A stretch of 64,000 nt of DNA from Botrimarina colliarenosi (lineage in GTDB: Bacteria; Planctomycetota; Planctomycetia; Pirellulales; Lacipirellulaceae). Below the pieces are notes generated by a model. The model saw only the letters and a list, made by a program, of their open reading frames with translations, did no database searches and was not told where the DNA came from. Of this stretch, positions 16,214-29,400 are shown piece after piece (position 1 is the first letter of the stretch; the number at the start of each line of letters is the position of its first letter). The translations under genes were made by a program, and so were the position numbers. The stretch lies in assembly GCF_007859955.1 (NCBI RefSeq), contig NZ_SJPR01000001.1:1493590-1557589 (forward strand). The letters are read 5' to 3'.

Positions 16214-16247
16214 CCCCGGGAAATCGTTGTATTTCCCGGGGTTTTTT
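16214..16247 (+). terminator. rho-independent terminator after tRNA-Cys
   Basis: An 11-bp perfect stem (CCCCGGGAAAT / ATTTCCCGGGG) with a 6-base loop is followed directly by six T residues (16242-16247), 11 bp downstream of the tRNA. Confidence 0.9.
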
Positions 16248-16411
16248 CGTTCCGAGGCCGATCGCTCTCGGTGGGCGAATTGTCAGCAGACGCCCTCACG
16301 ACGGTTCCTCCGAGAAAAGAACGGCCTTCAGGGTGCAGCGACGGCGGGACGCTAGTCGATTCGCCCTTGACCGTCCCCTACTCGAACACCGCGCTTGCGG
16401 AGTCGCCGCGA

Positions 16412-18445
<2,034 letters not shown>

Positions 18446-19450
18446 ATGGCTGTCACGATCGATCAGATCGCCGAACGTGCTGGCGTCTCCGCCTCCACGG
18501 TTGCTCGTGTTCTTCGCGGTGACGTGAAGGGTGTTCAGGAGCGCAGTGCCCGAAAGTCGCGGGAGATTCTCCGCATCTCTGAGGAACTCGGCTACCAGCC
18601 GAATTGGCGTGCGCGAGCTCTATCAAGGGGGAAAACTCACACGATCGGTCTCCTGTATTCCAACCCAAGGTGGATCTTCGAAGACCCGATGAACGAGATT
18701 GCAACGTCGTTCACGGAGACCCTGCAGACAGAGAACTACGACATTCGTTTGGTCCCGGTTACCGAAACCGGCGACTGGAAGGAACTTGTCCTTGGCGGGG
18801 CCGTCGATGGCTTGGCGTTTCTGCTGCATGTTCCTGAGCCGGCCCAACCAATCGTGCTTGAGAGGCGGCTCCCGACCATCTTGCTGGGCGAAAAATTCGG
18901 CGGGCTGCAGCATGTGGTGACTGACGATGTTTCGGGTGGACGTTTAGCGACGCGGCACCTCTTGGGGCTCGGACACAAACGGATTGCGCTCTACGTGAAT
19001 GAGTCCATTCGCGATCACGTGAGCGTCAATGAGCGTCGGCAAGGTTTCGAGCAAGCGATGCGTGAAGCAGGCCACGATCGCAAGGCCGAGGTCTGGCGTT
19101 GCAGCACCGACGATGTCATGCAGCGACTTCTCTCGGGAGACGCCCCTACTGCCGTGATTTGCTATTGCCACGTGGAGGCGCTCGAACTGATGCACGCTTG
19201 CTGGTCACACGGCGTGTCTGTCCCAACCGACCTTAGTCTGATCGCCTTCAACGACATCGCGGCGACTCGCTTCACGACCCCGCCGTTAACCGTCATTCGT
19301 TTCGACACGAGCGAAATAGGCGCAATCGGCGCTAGGAGATTGGTAGCCCGAATAGCGTCGCCGGAAGAAGCAACCGATGAAGATTCCGTGGTTAGGCAGC
19401 AGCTTGTGCTACGCGGCACGACGGCGCCCCCCGCTAAACGCTCTTCCTAG
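18446..19450 (+). CDS. LacI-family transcriptional regulator
   Basis: 334 residues, cytosolic DNA-binding repressor or activator. The helix-turn-helix and hinge are at residues 1-60 (VTIDQIAERAGVSASTVARV, then LGYQPNWRARAL), followed by a periplasmic-binding-protein-like sensor domain (IGLLYSN... to IAFNDIAATRFTTPPLTVIR). Such proteins usually sense a sugar or oligosaccharide. It lies between a CE1-like esterase and a run of secreted carbohydrate-active genes on the same strand, so it is the likely local regulator. I could not identify a convincing palindromic operator in the gaps either side. Confidence 0.9.
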   Translation: MAVTIDQIAERAGVSASTVARVLRGDVKGVQERSARKSREILRISEELGYQPNWRARALSRGKTHTIGLLYSNPRWIFEDPMNEIATSFTETLQTENYDIRLVPVTETGDWKELVLGGAVDGLAFLLHVPEPAQPIVLERRLPTILLGEKFGGLQHVVTDDVSGGRLATRHLLGLGHKRIALYVNESIRDHVSVNERRQGFEQAMREAGHDRKAEVWRCSTDDVMQRLLSGDAPTAVICYCHVEALELMHACWSHGVSVPTDLSLIAFNDIAATRFTTPPLTVIRFDTSEIGAIGARRLVARIASPEEATDEDSVVRQQLVLRGTTAPPAKRSS

Positions 19451-19827
19451 CTGTTCAACGCTGGCATTATCCGACTCGAGGACCGTTCGCATGTACCGAT
19501 CGCATTCCAACTAGTCATCCACGCCTGCTCTCGTTACCCACTATTCAAGATTTGTCTGTTCGTGATGCTTCCTAAGTTCGTTGAAGCCCTCGATTAGCAA
19601 GCTATCTACTCCGCTCTTTTCTTATCGTTAACCAGCTCCCCTCATGGGCCACAGGCGCGTTCAGTGCTCTGCCGGCAAAGGCTGACGGCTCGGGTCGGCT
19701 CCAGCTCGCAGAAAGCATCCGTAGCACGCCTTGTAGTTCATGAAGCCTAGGAACCCACCGTAGGGATTCCGTAAGCCGTACTTCGGCCTCTCTTCGTTGA
19801 TCTGGACCTCTCCTCTGATGCAGCAGG
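19451..19827. other. intergenic region before surface protein
   Basis: 377 bases without a supported gene, and no clear terminator or operator by eye. It probably contains the promoter of the 1,501-residue surface-protein gene. Confidence 0.35.
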
Positions 19828-22800
19828 ATGAACCTGATGAAAGCGACATTAGCTTTTTTGCTTTGCTTGGTGTTGGGCTTAGTGTTGGGCGCCGCACCTG
19901 CACAGGCGGTCATCATCGTGTCCGGTACGGACAGCGGTAGCTATGATTCGTCGGGGGGCGCTGGGAGCGTCGACTACTCGCTCCAGGGTTCAGGAAACGC
20001 ACTCGTTTTCGGCACCTACATCGACAACAACTACACGCCCTCCAGCATTCAGTTTGGCGGCATGGCCGCGGACGGCTTCGTCCAAGATGGTCGAACGTCT
20101 CTGTTCTACTTCTACGACCCAGCCGCCACGGGATCCTTCTCATTCGATGTCACTGCCGGCAGCACCAATTCGGCTTTCTTCATCTACGAGTTGAGCAACG
20201 TCGATACGTCGGTCGTCCCTGACTTAGGGACGGGGACCTCGATAACAACGACATCGGACAATCGGTTCATAACGAGCTTTGTTGGCGTTAACAACGCTGA
20301 CGGATCAGTGCTTACTTCCACGGGCGTCCAGTCGCTCTTCGGGGTCGGGAACGCCAACGGCGCGACCGGCGGTGGCGCGATCGGCGCCGGCATTGCCGAT
20401 GAGTTGGCCACGGGGGTCGCGGGGCTGAACACTCTGACTTGGGACTTTGGCGGCAACGGATTTGGCCAGGGCGATGTCTCTGCCGCCTTCGTCGGTTTGG
20501 CCGGCGGGCCGGTGTCGTGGTCCTTCAACGGCGGCGGCAATTGGAGCGACAACGGCAATTGGAACGGCGGAGCGCCGAGCAGCGGTGGCGAGGCTCTGCT
20601 GGGCAACGTCCTCAGCGCAGCGAATTCTCCGGCGACCATTGTTCTCGACACCCCCGGAATCAACCTCAGCAAGCTGACGATCAGCAACCCCAACCGTTAC
20701 CTCATCGCCGGTCCGCAAACGCTGACGCTGAGCGGCGACTCGGAGATCTCGGTCGGGGGCGGCACGCACGAGATCAGCGCGACGATCACCGGCTCTTCTG
20801 GCTTTGTAAAGAGCGGTGGAGACAACCTCATCCTGTCGGGCACGAACACCTTCACGGGCGGGACGAACGTCCTAGGAGGGTCGCTGCAATTGGCCAGCAG
20901 CGGCGCCCTGCCGGGCGATGTTAGCTTGGCCGCGGCTGGCGAGTTGAGTTTTGTTGAGGGATACAACGGCGCGTTTGCTGGGAACATCTCTGGCAGCGGC
21001 GCGGTCGTCCTGGCCAACTCGCTTACGACTGAAACGGTCACCTTCAACGGGGCCCAGTCGATGTCGGGAACCATCGACATCAACGGGGGCACGCTCGCCA
21101 TCGGTGATAGCGGCGCCTTGGGAACGGCGGACGGCACGCTGGCGACCCGGACCCGCATCAGCGGCGACGAGCTAGGCGGCGTCGAAGACACGGGCAAGCT
21201 TGCCCTCACCGGGGGAGTGAACATTGCGAGCGAGTTTCTTGTCCTCGGTCCTCGGGCTAACGCGGCAATCGACGCAGTGCACCTGACGAGTGCGGGCAGC
21301 AACTCGTGGGCCGGCAACATCAAGGGCGAGGCGACCGGCGCGCAGTACAACATCGAGTCAACTTCCGGAACCCTGACGCTCAGCGGCACTCTCTCTGCCC
21401 CGGAAGGAGGCGGCGGGGCGGTGGCTTACGTCTTCTCCGGCGCCGGCAATACGAACTTGTCGGGCCGGATCACCGACGCCGAGACCAACGCCAGCGGGGA
21501 GCAGTTCGTCGGCGCGCCGAACGCCGAAGACAACGTGAGCCTCATCAAGCGTGGCTCCGGAACGCTGACAATCGGGACCGCCAGCACCTTACAGAGCGAC
21601 TACTGGCAGGCGGGAACCGTCGTCGAAGGGGGTACGCTGGAAGTGCTCTCCAACGGCGCGAACGGCGGCGAGCTTTGGGGCCCGGTCGAAGTGCGCGGCG
21701 GGGCCGTGTTGGATGTCGATCACTTCTCCAACTACTCGACGCAGGTTGATCAACTCTTCTCCGGCGCCGGGACGATCAGGGCCCAAACTCTCTCACTTTT
21801 CGACGACGCCCTGGTTAGCCCCGGCGACGACGGCGTTGGCACGTTGACCGTCAACGGCAGCGTCGTGATGAATGGCGGCGGCGGTGGTGGCGGCACCTTG
21901 CAGTTCGAGTTGGGTGACACCACAACAATCGGTGATAGCGATCGCATCAGCGTCAGCGGCAACCTGACCACGGCCGGCGGAACACCGAACATGACGGTGA
22001 GCGTCGTAGCGGCCGAAGGCAGCCTCGCTGCGGGTCAGTACACGCTGATCTCTCACGGCGGCGGCGCGATCAACGTCAGCGGTCTGACGCCTGCGTTCTT
22101 GGATTCTCTAGGCAACCCGCTCACGACGCGCCAGTCCCTGGCGATCAGCTCGACGAGCGGCGCGGTCAACCTTGACGTGACGGGCACGGCGGGGAACCTC
22201 ACCTGGACGGGCGCCAACGGAACCGCTTGGAACAAGAACACATCGCAGAACTGGACCGACGGTAGCCCCCAAGTCTTCTTCGATCTCGATCAGGTGACGT
22301 TCAACGACACGGCTGGTGCGAACAGCACGGTCGATATCTCAGGTGAGGACGTTTATCCTTCGGTTGTCACTTTCAATAGCTCAACAGGCAACACTTATAC
22401 GCTCACCGGCACGAACGGCTTCGGTGGTCAGACGCCGATCAACCTGACCGGTGACGTCACGGTTTCTCTCGGTAACACCAATACCCTCGAGGGAGACATC
22501 AGTCTTGCCGCCGGTACGACTCTCGAAATCAACGGGGGAACCCATACGTTCTCGGGCGAGATCAGTGGCGCTGGCGCCCTTGTCTTCCAAACGGGCGCCA
22601 ATCTCGATGGCGTCAATACCTACACCGGCCCCGTGACGATCAATGGCGGCACCATTTTCCCCATCTCCCCGACCGCCTTCGGAACCGCTGATGCAGGGAC
22701 CACGCTCAACGGTGGGTCGATCTGGTACAACTTCCAAAACGTGGCGGTCGCTGAGCCGATGACCTTCAACGGCGGCAGCATCATTGTCGCCGGTAACGCC

Positions 22801-24333
22801 GCCTCGGCGGTGAGTTTCTCCGGCCCCGTCACGGTGAACGCCGGCGGCGGCACCTTCCTGGTCAACGGTGGCCTGGGTGACGACGCGCTGGCGATCACCA
22901 ACGAGGTCTCGGGTTCCGCCTCAGGCGCGGTGACGGTGAACGTCGGGCCGAACTCCGTGGCGACCCTTACCGCAAACGTCACGAACAACGGGACGTTGAG
23001 CAAGGTTGGCACCGGCACGCTCGCTATTGGCGCCTCGGCGGCGGTCTCTTCTCCGATGATCGAGGTTAACGGCGGCACGCTAGACGTTACCGCCAAACCC
23101 TCGCTCGTGCTCGCCGACGGGCAGATGCTGACGGGCAACCTCAGCACGGTCAGCGGCAATGTCACGGCGGGTAGCGGATCGACGATCCGCGTCGGCGGCG
23201 CCGGTTTGCCGCTGTCGGACGCGGTCTATGTCGATGCTTCCTGGGGCGCTGTCGACAGCAACACTACGTTGGTGGGTGGCGGAGTTCTGACTCCGATCAA
23301 CAACGTGTTCGGCAATCAGCCGGAATGGAACGCCCGTTCCCCGTTCGGTAACGGCGGCAGTGTCTTGCAAGGTCAGACCGGCGAAGCGAATCCCAACTCG
23401 GCTCCCGTCCTAGTAACCACGGTCGATGGACTCCAGCCCAGTCAGGAGTACGAGGTCTGGGTCAATTACTGGAATGACGGCTCGGGATGGCGTGTGCTCG
23501 CTGGAGATTCCGAGAGCAATCTGACGCTTTACGAGCCAGCCAATAGCGTCGCCGCTTCGACTCTGACCTACCCCACGCTTGTGCTAACAACGGAAGGAAA
23601 CCGAACGATGCTCGCCGGAAGCCTTGGCACGTTCACCGCCAACGCGATGGGTGAGATCGAGGTGTTCATCGACGAAAGCAGCGCAACGGGCGGCGGAAAC
23701 CGGGCCTGGTACGACGGGCTGTCGGTCTCCGTACAGGAGATCATCGGCGCCACCCTGACGGTCACTGGCGACGTATCGATGGACGGCGGGTCTACCCTAT
23801 CGCTGGACCTTGGAACGCCTGTGAACTCCGACCTTCTGAGCGTCACTGGAAACCTTGAAGCCAGCGGAACCCTCGATCTCACGCTTGACGGACAGGCTCC
23901 GGATCCCTCACTGGGCGACGTGTTTAACGTCTTGGACTTCGCGACCGCTAGCGGCTCCTTTGACTCCATCTTCGTGCCGGGGTTGGGTGCGGACCTGACC
24001 TGGGACACGACGAGCCTCTTCACTACCGGGGAGCTGAGCGTCGTTGCGTTCGATGGATTGCTAGGCGATTTCAACGACGACGGAATCGTCAATGCCGGCG
24101 ACTACACCGTCTGGCGCGACAATCTCGGAACAAGCTTTGACCTCAACGGCAACGGCAACGAGCTCGCCGACAGCACGGGCCTCGTGGACATGGCTGACTA
24201 CAAGATTTGGGCGTCTAACTACGGCGCCGTGGCGACGTCGCTTACCCTCAGCGTGCCCGAGCCGTCGGCTTTGGTGTTGGTGTTGGCCGCCGCAGGCTTG
24301 TTCGCCAGCCGTCGGCGGGGTGCTTTGAACTGA
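19828..24333 (+). CDS. autotransporter-repeat surface protein with PEP-CTERM tail
   Basis: 1,501 residues, secreted. Signal peptide at about 1-26 ([17 protein letters not shown]). From about residue 230 to 1,150 the protein is a long series of passenger-type beta-strand repeats ([42 protein letters not shown]), which would form a beta-helix. Residues about 1,154-1,304 hold a separate domain (FGNGGSVL ... [16 protein letters not shown] ... IEVFIDES) also found in the BNR-4 protein of this locus. A dockerin-like pair of calcium loops ([20 protein letters not shown]) is at about 1,413-1,465, then PEP-CTERM ([22 protein letters not shown]). No beta-barrel is present, so it is not a true autotransporter. 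It is probably exported, sorted by exosortase and surface-bound. Confidence 0.88.
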   Translation: MNLMKATLAFLLCLVLGLVLGAAPAQAVIIVSGTDSGSYDSSGGAGSVDYSLQGSGNALVFGTYIDNNYTPSSIQFGGMAADGFVQDGRTSLFYFYDPAATGSFSFDVTAGSTNSAFFIYELSNVDTSVVPDLGTGTSITTTSDNRFITSFVGVNNADGSVLTSTGVQSLFGVGNANGATGGGAIGAGIADELATGVAGLNTLTWDFGGNGFGQGDVSAAFVGLAGGPVSWSFNGGGNWSDNGNWNGGAPSSGGEALLGNVLSAANSPATIVLDTPGINLSKLTISNPNRYLIAGPQTLTLSGDSEISVGGGTHEISATITGSSGFVKSGGDNLILSGTNTFTGGTNVLGGSLQLASSGALPGDVSLAAAGELSFVEGYNGAFAGNISGSGAVVLANSLTTETVTFNGAQSMSGTIDINGGTLAIGDSGALGTADGTLATRTRISGDELGGVEDTGKLALTGGVNIASEFLVLGPRANAAIDAVHLTSAGSNSWAGNIKGEATGAQYNIESTSGTLTLSGTLSAPEGGGGAVAYVFSGAGNTNLSGRITDAETNASGEQFVGAPNAEDNVSLIKRGSGTLTIGTASTLQSDYWQAGTVVEGGTLEVLSNGANGGELWGPVEVRGGAVLDVDHFSNYSTQVDQLFSGAGTIRAQTLSLFDDALVSPGDDGVGTLTVNGSVVMNGGGGGGGTLQFELGDTTTIGDSDRISVSGNLTTAGGTPNMTVSVVAAEGSLAAGQYTLISHGGGAINVSGLTPAFLDSLGNPLTTRQSLAISSTSGAVNLDVTGTAGNLTWTGANGTAWNKNTSQNWTDGSPQVFFDLDQVTFNDTAGANSTVDISGEDVYPSVVTFNSSTGNTYTLTGTNGFGGQTPINLTGDVTVSLGNTNTLEGDISLAAGTTLEINGGTHTFSGEISGAGALVFQTGANLDGVNTYTGPVTINGGTIFPISPTAFGTADAGTTLNGGSIWYNFQNVAVAEPMTFNGGSIIVAGNAASAVSFSGPVTVNAGGGTFLVNGGLGDDALAITNEVSGSASGAVTVNVGPNSVATLTANVTNNGTLSKVGTGTLAIGASAAVSSPMIEVNGGTLDVTAKPSLVLADGQMLTGNLSTVSGNVTAGSGSTIRVGGAGLPLSDAVYVDASWGAVDSNTTLVGGGVLTPINNVFGNQPEWNARSPFGNGGSVLQGQTGEANPNSAPVLVTTVDGLQPSQEYEVWVNYWNDGSGWRVLAGDSESNLTLYEPANSVAASTLTYPTLVLTTEGNRTMLAGSLGTFTANAMGEIEVFIDESSATGGGNRAWYDGLSVSVQEIIGATLTVTGDVSMDGGSTLSLDLGTPVNSDLLSVTGNLEASGTLDLTLDGQAPDPSLGDVFNVLDFATASGSFDSIFVPGLGADLTWDTTSLFTTGELSVVAFDGLLGDFNDDGIVNAGDYTVWRDNLGTSFDLNGNGNELADSTGLVDMADYKIWASNYGAVATSLTLSVPEPSALVLVLAAAGLFASRRRGALN

Positions 24334-24357
24334 TGCGGGGTTGGGGGGCAAGCTGAC

Positions 24358-24387
24358 ATGCCGTGCCGCCACGTGGCGGCACGGCAT
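24358..24387. terminator. perfect 30-bp palindrome after surface-protein gene
   Basis: ATGCCGTGCCGCCAC is followed without a spacer by its exact reverse complement. It begins 25 bp after the surface-protein stop. It would form a strong hairpin, but there is no T run. It may be a terminator or a dispersed palindrome. Confidence 0.5.
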
Positions 24388-24594
24388 CTGCCCATTGCCT
24401 TGCGGATTGAGGAAGAGGCTCTTCATCACAGAAACAGACGCTATCCAAGATCAAGTCCATTCGAGCCCCCACGCCTGGCTTCCATGAACGGCTTCTACGG
24501 CGACCAGGCGACGGGCAAGGTGAGTGAAGCGGCTTCCTCTGTCCCGCCCCTGTGGCTCACAACTCTCCACACAACAACGCAAAGGAGTCGAGCG

Positions 24595-25704
24595 ATGGCG
24601 ACTGAGACGATTCTTGCCACTCGGGCACGAATGCGGTTGGCATTCACTCTCGTTGAGCTGCTGGTCGTGATCGCGATCATCGGCATTCTGGTCGCGTTGC
24701 TCTTGCCGGCTGTCCAGGCGGCCCGCGAAGCGGCTCGGCGCACCCAATGCACCAATCAGCTCCGCCAGCTAGCCATTGCGGTGCACAATTACGAATCGAC
24801 CAACGGCAGTGCGCCGGGGGGGTCGGGGTACCCTAACTATTTCGACGCCCGTCTCTGGCAGAACGGCGACCAGGTCTACTGGAACTGGATGACCGCCCTC
24901 ATGCCTTATATCGAGCAGCAGAGCGTCTTCGACTCGCTCAATATGACAAAAGGGGCTGCTGCCGGAACTTGGCCAGGGAATGGCGTACTGACGGATCGGG
25001 CGACGAACGTTGGCATCGCCGCTACCGTACAGATTCCCGAGTTGCTTTGCCCAAGCGACCCGTTCTTCTCGATCGCCATGAAGGCAAATTCCGCCGCGCT
25101 GTCGGCCGATCTCCAGCCCATCAAGATCTTCGGGATCGAGAATCCGCCCGCCTCGCAGGGGAACTCGTACATCGGCTCGTTGGGGCCAACCATCCAAGAC
25201 TTCTGCACCTTTGACAATGCGGCCGACGTCTGCATGGGACGCAACTGGGGAACGCCCGACCCGGCCAGCTATGCGTCCGATTGTTTTGGGTCCGACAATT
25301 GCGTTCAGTCCGGCGCTTGCGTCGGAATGTTCTGCCGGAACCCCGAGGGTGTAAAGTTCAGCAAGGTTAAGGACGGCTTATCGAAGACCTACATGCTGGG
25401 CGAGACACTCGCCGACGACAGCAACCGCAATTGCGTCTTCTGCCTCAACACGCCCTTGGCGGGCACGCAGACCCCGATCAATACGCCGGGCAATTACAAG
25501 GACGGCATCCCCAACGCCTACTACCTCTTCAACAGCTTCAAGAGCGAACATCCGAGTGGCGCCAATATGGCGATGGGGGATGGGTCGGTCCAGTTCGTTC
25601 AGGACACGATCGACTACCTCGTGTGGAGCCAGACCGGGACAACTGCCGGCAGCGATTTTTCGGGTGATAAGCTGCAGGGGACGATCAACGAACCTCCCCG
25701 GTAA
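24595..25704 (+). CDS. DUF1559 prepilin-like protein
   Basis: 369 residues, the planctomycete family with a type IV prepilin N-terminus. A short leader ends before FTLVELLVVIAIIGILVALL, the methylation/cleavage region and membrane helix (residues about 16-38), followed by PAVQAAREAARRTQC. The DUF1559 body ends with the H-x9-D-G motif (EHPSGANMAMGDGSVQF). The ATG at 24595 has AAAGGAG at 24581-24587; the longer frame from 24358 runs through the palindrome. A small lipoprotein gene follows, a frequent arrangement. The biological role of DUF1559 proteins is not established; secretion or pseudopilus function is assumed. Confidence 0.92.
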   Translation: MATETILATRARMRLAFTLVELLVVIAIIGILVALLLPAVQAAREAARRTQCTNQLRQLAIAVHNYESTNGSAPGGSGYPNYFDARLWQNGDQVYWNWMTALMPYIEQQSVFDSLNMTKGAAAGTWPGNGVLTDRATNVGIAATVQIPELLCPSDPFFSIAMKANSAALSADLQPIKIFGIENPPASQGNSYIGSLGPTIQDFCTFDNAADVCMGRNWGTPDPASYASDCFGSDNCVQSGACVGMFCRNPEGVKFSKVKDGLSKTYMLGETLADDSNRNCVFCLNTPLAGTQTPINTPGNYKDGIPNAYYLFNSFKSEHPSGANMAMGDGSVQFVQDTIDYLVWSQTGTTAGSDFSGDKLQGTINEPPR

Positions 25705-25867
25705 ACGTTACGAGCACACCACGCACTGTAGCGACCGGTCTCAGATGCCATTGCAAGGAAGTGTTTACAGACGCCGACGTTTTAATACTCCGACTAATAG
25801 CAGTTGAGATGCGGTCGGATCGCGGCGTTACGAATGGGTTAAAGCGACATCGATCTATCGGGTTAAT

Positions 25868-26305
25868 ATGAAGACGCCTCGACTTTTCAGTGTTTCCTTG
25901 ATCGTGACGGTCTTTTGCCTGTTGGCAGTGGGTTGTAGTGATTCCGGCCTCCCGATGACCAAGGTTTCTGGCAACGTCACGATCGCCGGCGGACCGCCGC
26001 CTAATCCAGGTCAGATTATCTTCACTCAGGTCGCTGGCACCGGTCGAGAAGGCCTGCCGAGCCGGCCGGCAATGGCGACTTTCCAAACGGACGGCGAGTT
26101 TGCAGCGCGAACGTTTGAAGACGGAGATGGCCTCCTGCCGGGGACCTACACGGTGAGGATTGATTGTTTCTCCGGGCCTCTTGGCGAGGGGAAATCCCCG
26201 AGAGAACTCAGCTTGGTCCCATCCGGTTGGGCGCCTGAGAAGCTGTCGATAACCGGCGAAGAGCGTTCCGTGACCGTCAACTTTGATGTGCCACGCAAAC
26301 GGTAG
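25868..26305 (+). CDS. small lipoprotein with carboxypeptidase-regulatory-like fold
   Basis: 145 residues with a lipoprotein signal (LAVGC at residues 19-23). The mature part begins with V-x-G-x-V-x-x-x-G-G-x-P-x-P (VSGNVTIAGGPPPNPGQIIF), ends with GTYTVRIDC and VTVNFDV, and forms one predicted beta-sandwich like the carboxypeptidase regulatory domains in planctomycete lipoproteins. Such genes commonly follow DUF1559 genes, as here (163 bp). Function unknown, probably cell-envelope. Confidence 0.8.
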   Translation: MKTPRLFSVSLIVTVFCLLAVGCSDSGLPMTKVSGNVTIAGGPPPNPGQIIFTQVAGTGREGLPSRPAMATFQTDGEFAARTFEDGDGLLPGTYTVRIDCFSGPLGEGKSPRELSLVPSGWAPEKLSITGEERSVTVNFDVPRKR

Positions 26306-26490
26306 CACGCCTTCACGACGATGCTCCGTGGCCTCGTCCTCCAGTAAGACGCCGTGTCGCCAGCCGACATCGATCCCAGCTTCTGTCACTAGCGGGCGCC
26401 GATTCAATGCGATCGCAGGCCCAGCGCCTTCACCGGCGGAGTGTGCAATCCTACTAGGAACCGAGACCTCAGCGATTCGGATCAGAGAGC

Positions 26491-29400
26491 ATGGCAAAGC
26501 GTTCAAGGAATCCCAAGCGCTGGCGAGGCTCGGCGGCCCTCCAAAATTCGCGACGGCTCAGTGCTCACGGGTCTGGTCAGGAGCGGCCAAGTTTCGAGCC
26601 GCTCGAGCAACGCCTCGTCCTTTCTGCGGCGCCCGTCCAGTTATCGGCGACATGGAGCGCCGAAGCGGCGCTCTTTGGCGACTACAACCGCGACGGGGCG
26701 GTTGACGCAGCCGACTATACGGTTTGGCGCGACGCCTTCGGCGGAGTACAGACGCCGGGGGAGGGCGCCGATGGCAGCGGGGACGGCAGAGTCGACGAGC
26801 AAGACCATGCGTTCTGGTCCGCCAACTACGGAGCCGATTCCGCAGAGGGACGCGTCGAACTCGCTTGGGAGGCGGCCCCCGGCGCGACCAGCTACAACGT
26901 CAAGCGTTCGGCGACGCCCGATGGACCCTACTCGACGATCGCAACAGGAGTGATCGGCGACCGCTTCAGCGATCCGGCGCCGCCGGGAGTCGAGCACTAC
27001 TACGTAATCACCGCCATCGTCGATGGCGTCGAAAGTGAGGTCAGCAACGTGGCGACGCCGCCGCGCGTCTTGCAGGCCGAGGACGCAACTCTCTCGGGCG
27101 CCGTCGAAGCGTCGGTCGGCTCGGGTTTCTTCGGCGACGGCTACGTGAGCTACACGTCCGCGACTGGCGGCTACATCGAATGGACCGTCTCTGCCGCTGA
27201 GCGGGGCCAACACGGTCTCGGGTTTCGGTACGCGCTCGACTCGACGCTTTCGCGTTCGTTGGAGTTATCCGTCAACGGACAGCTGATCAACCCCGAGTTC
27301 ATCTTCGGCACGTCCGGCGACGGGTCCAACTGGAAAGAGCTGACGGCCTCGACCCTCCTAGAGGCCGGAGCGAACACCATCCGCCTCACAACGACGGGTC
27401 TAGGCGGCGGCGCGTTCGACCAGCTGACCGTCACGCCGCTGATTCACCAGACCCCCGCCGAGAGCAACCTGCGACGGCCGATCTCGCCAGAGCAGCCGAT
27501 GTGGCTGGTGCACATCGATACGTGGAACTACGCCGACCCGCAGAAGATCATCGACCTGATTCCGGAGGACCTCCGTCCTTACGTGGTGATGAACATCTCG
27601 CTGTCCATCAGCCACGACGCCGAGACGAGCCAGTTCCAAGTCGCCGAGTACGGCTACGAGATCGCCAAGTCATGGCTACGGGTCTGCGCCGAGAACCAGA
27701 TGTGGGCGGTTATCCAGCACTCTAGCGGCGGGTTCGCTCAGTTCTCGGACTTTGACCTCTCGGTCTACGAGGAGTTTTACCGCGACTACCCGAACCTGAT
27801 CGGCTTCAGCTACGCCGAACAGTTCTGGGGGTTCGATGACTCCAATGATCCGCTGTCGGCTAAATGGACCGATCGGATGGCCCACTTTGCCAACCTACTG
27901 GAACTGAGCAACCAGTACGGCGGCTACTTGATCGTCAGTTGGTGCGGGAACCAATGGAACGAGAGCATCAATCCGATCGCAATGATGAAGCGGTCGCCGG
28001 ACTTCGCGCAAGCGGCCCGGGACTATACGGAGAACTACATCCTCTTCGAGAAGTACACCCAGCAGTCTTACCAACTCGACATGGAGAGCGTCACCCTGGG
28101 GGCGTACCTGTCGGGCTACAGCGGCAACTACGGAATCCGCTACGACGACACCGGCTGGACGGACGCCGACGGGAACCACGAAAACTTCACGCTGGTGACC
28201 GGTGCGGCGCCACAACTTGAGCACGCCTTGCTGACCGGCCAGACCGTGGTCGATGGCCCTGAGCTGATCTGGACGCAGAACTTCTACGAGACCAACCGCA
28301 TCCCGGCGGGGAACGGCTACACCCAGCGGAACTGGGACACCTTCTCGCAGTTCGACAACGTCAGTTTCGACCTGTTCCGTAAGGTCCTAGACGGCACGGT
28401 GCGGATCCCGACCCGTGAGGAGGTAATCGAGCGAACCAAGGTCGTTGTCATCAACGACATCGATTCGGGCACGCCCGAGCAGGTTTACGCCTCGCCCCAG
28501 ACGCTGTTCGAAGGGGTCTATGCCGTAGACGGCAACTACGAGAACAACAAAAGCTTCTTCAAGTCGTCGGGACGTTACCCCACCATTCCGACGGTGTTCG
28601 ACCTGGACGACGACCTCGCCCAGACGTTCGAAGTGCAGATCGACCGGTCGGACTACAACACCATCTGGCCCACCCTCGGGGACAAGGTCGACGACCTCAA
28701 TGCGTTGTTCCCGGAGGAGTACACCGGCGACTTGTATGCCGGAAGGCATGAGAACGCTTGGGTCGTGTACAACCCGTTCAAAACGGGGCAGACGGCCAGC
28801 GCCAGCATCCCGCTGAAGTACAACACCAGCGACCGTATGGAGTTGACCTTCTCCCAGTACACCACGGGGATCGTCAAGGAACACGCCGACAGCCTGTCGT
28901 TCTACCTCAACAACTACGACAACGTCATCGACACCGGTCTAAAGACCGACACCATCAAGATCTACGGCGCGACGTCGGAACCGAGTTGGTCGTACGCGGA
29001 CCGAGCGAGCCACCAAGCCAGCGTCGTCACCAGCGACTGGACCGACGGGGTGTTCACCCTGACGGTTGAGCACAACGGCGCGATCGACATCACCGTCAAC
29101 GCGGCCGGCGCCGCGGTTGATCGCCTAACCGAGTTCACGCCCGCGACGATCATCGCTCCGGATCGCCCATTGGCCTACACGGGCCCTCTCCAGCATGAGG
29201 CGGAGGTGTTCGACTACAGGAACATCAACAACGTCACGACAGCTGGGCAATGGGGGTCGATCCGCAACTATACGGGACAAGGCTACCTGAATTTCGGAAC
29301 GAGCTCCTCGGCGGCGGTGAGGGATACGTTCAGCGTCCTCAAGGACGGCGTGTTCGAGCTCGAAACGCGGTACTCCGTCACCGGTTCGACGGTGACGACC

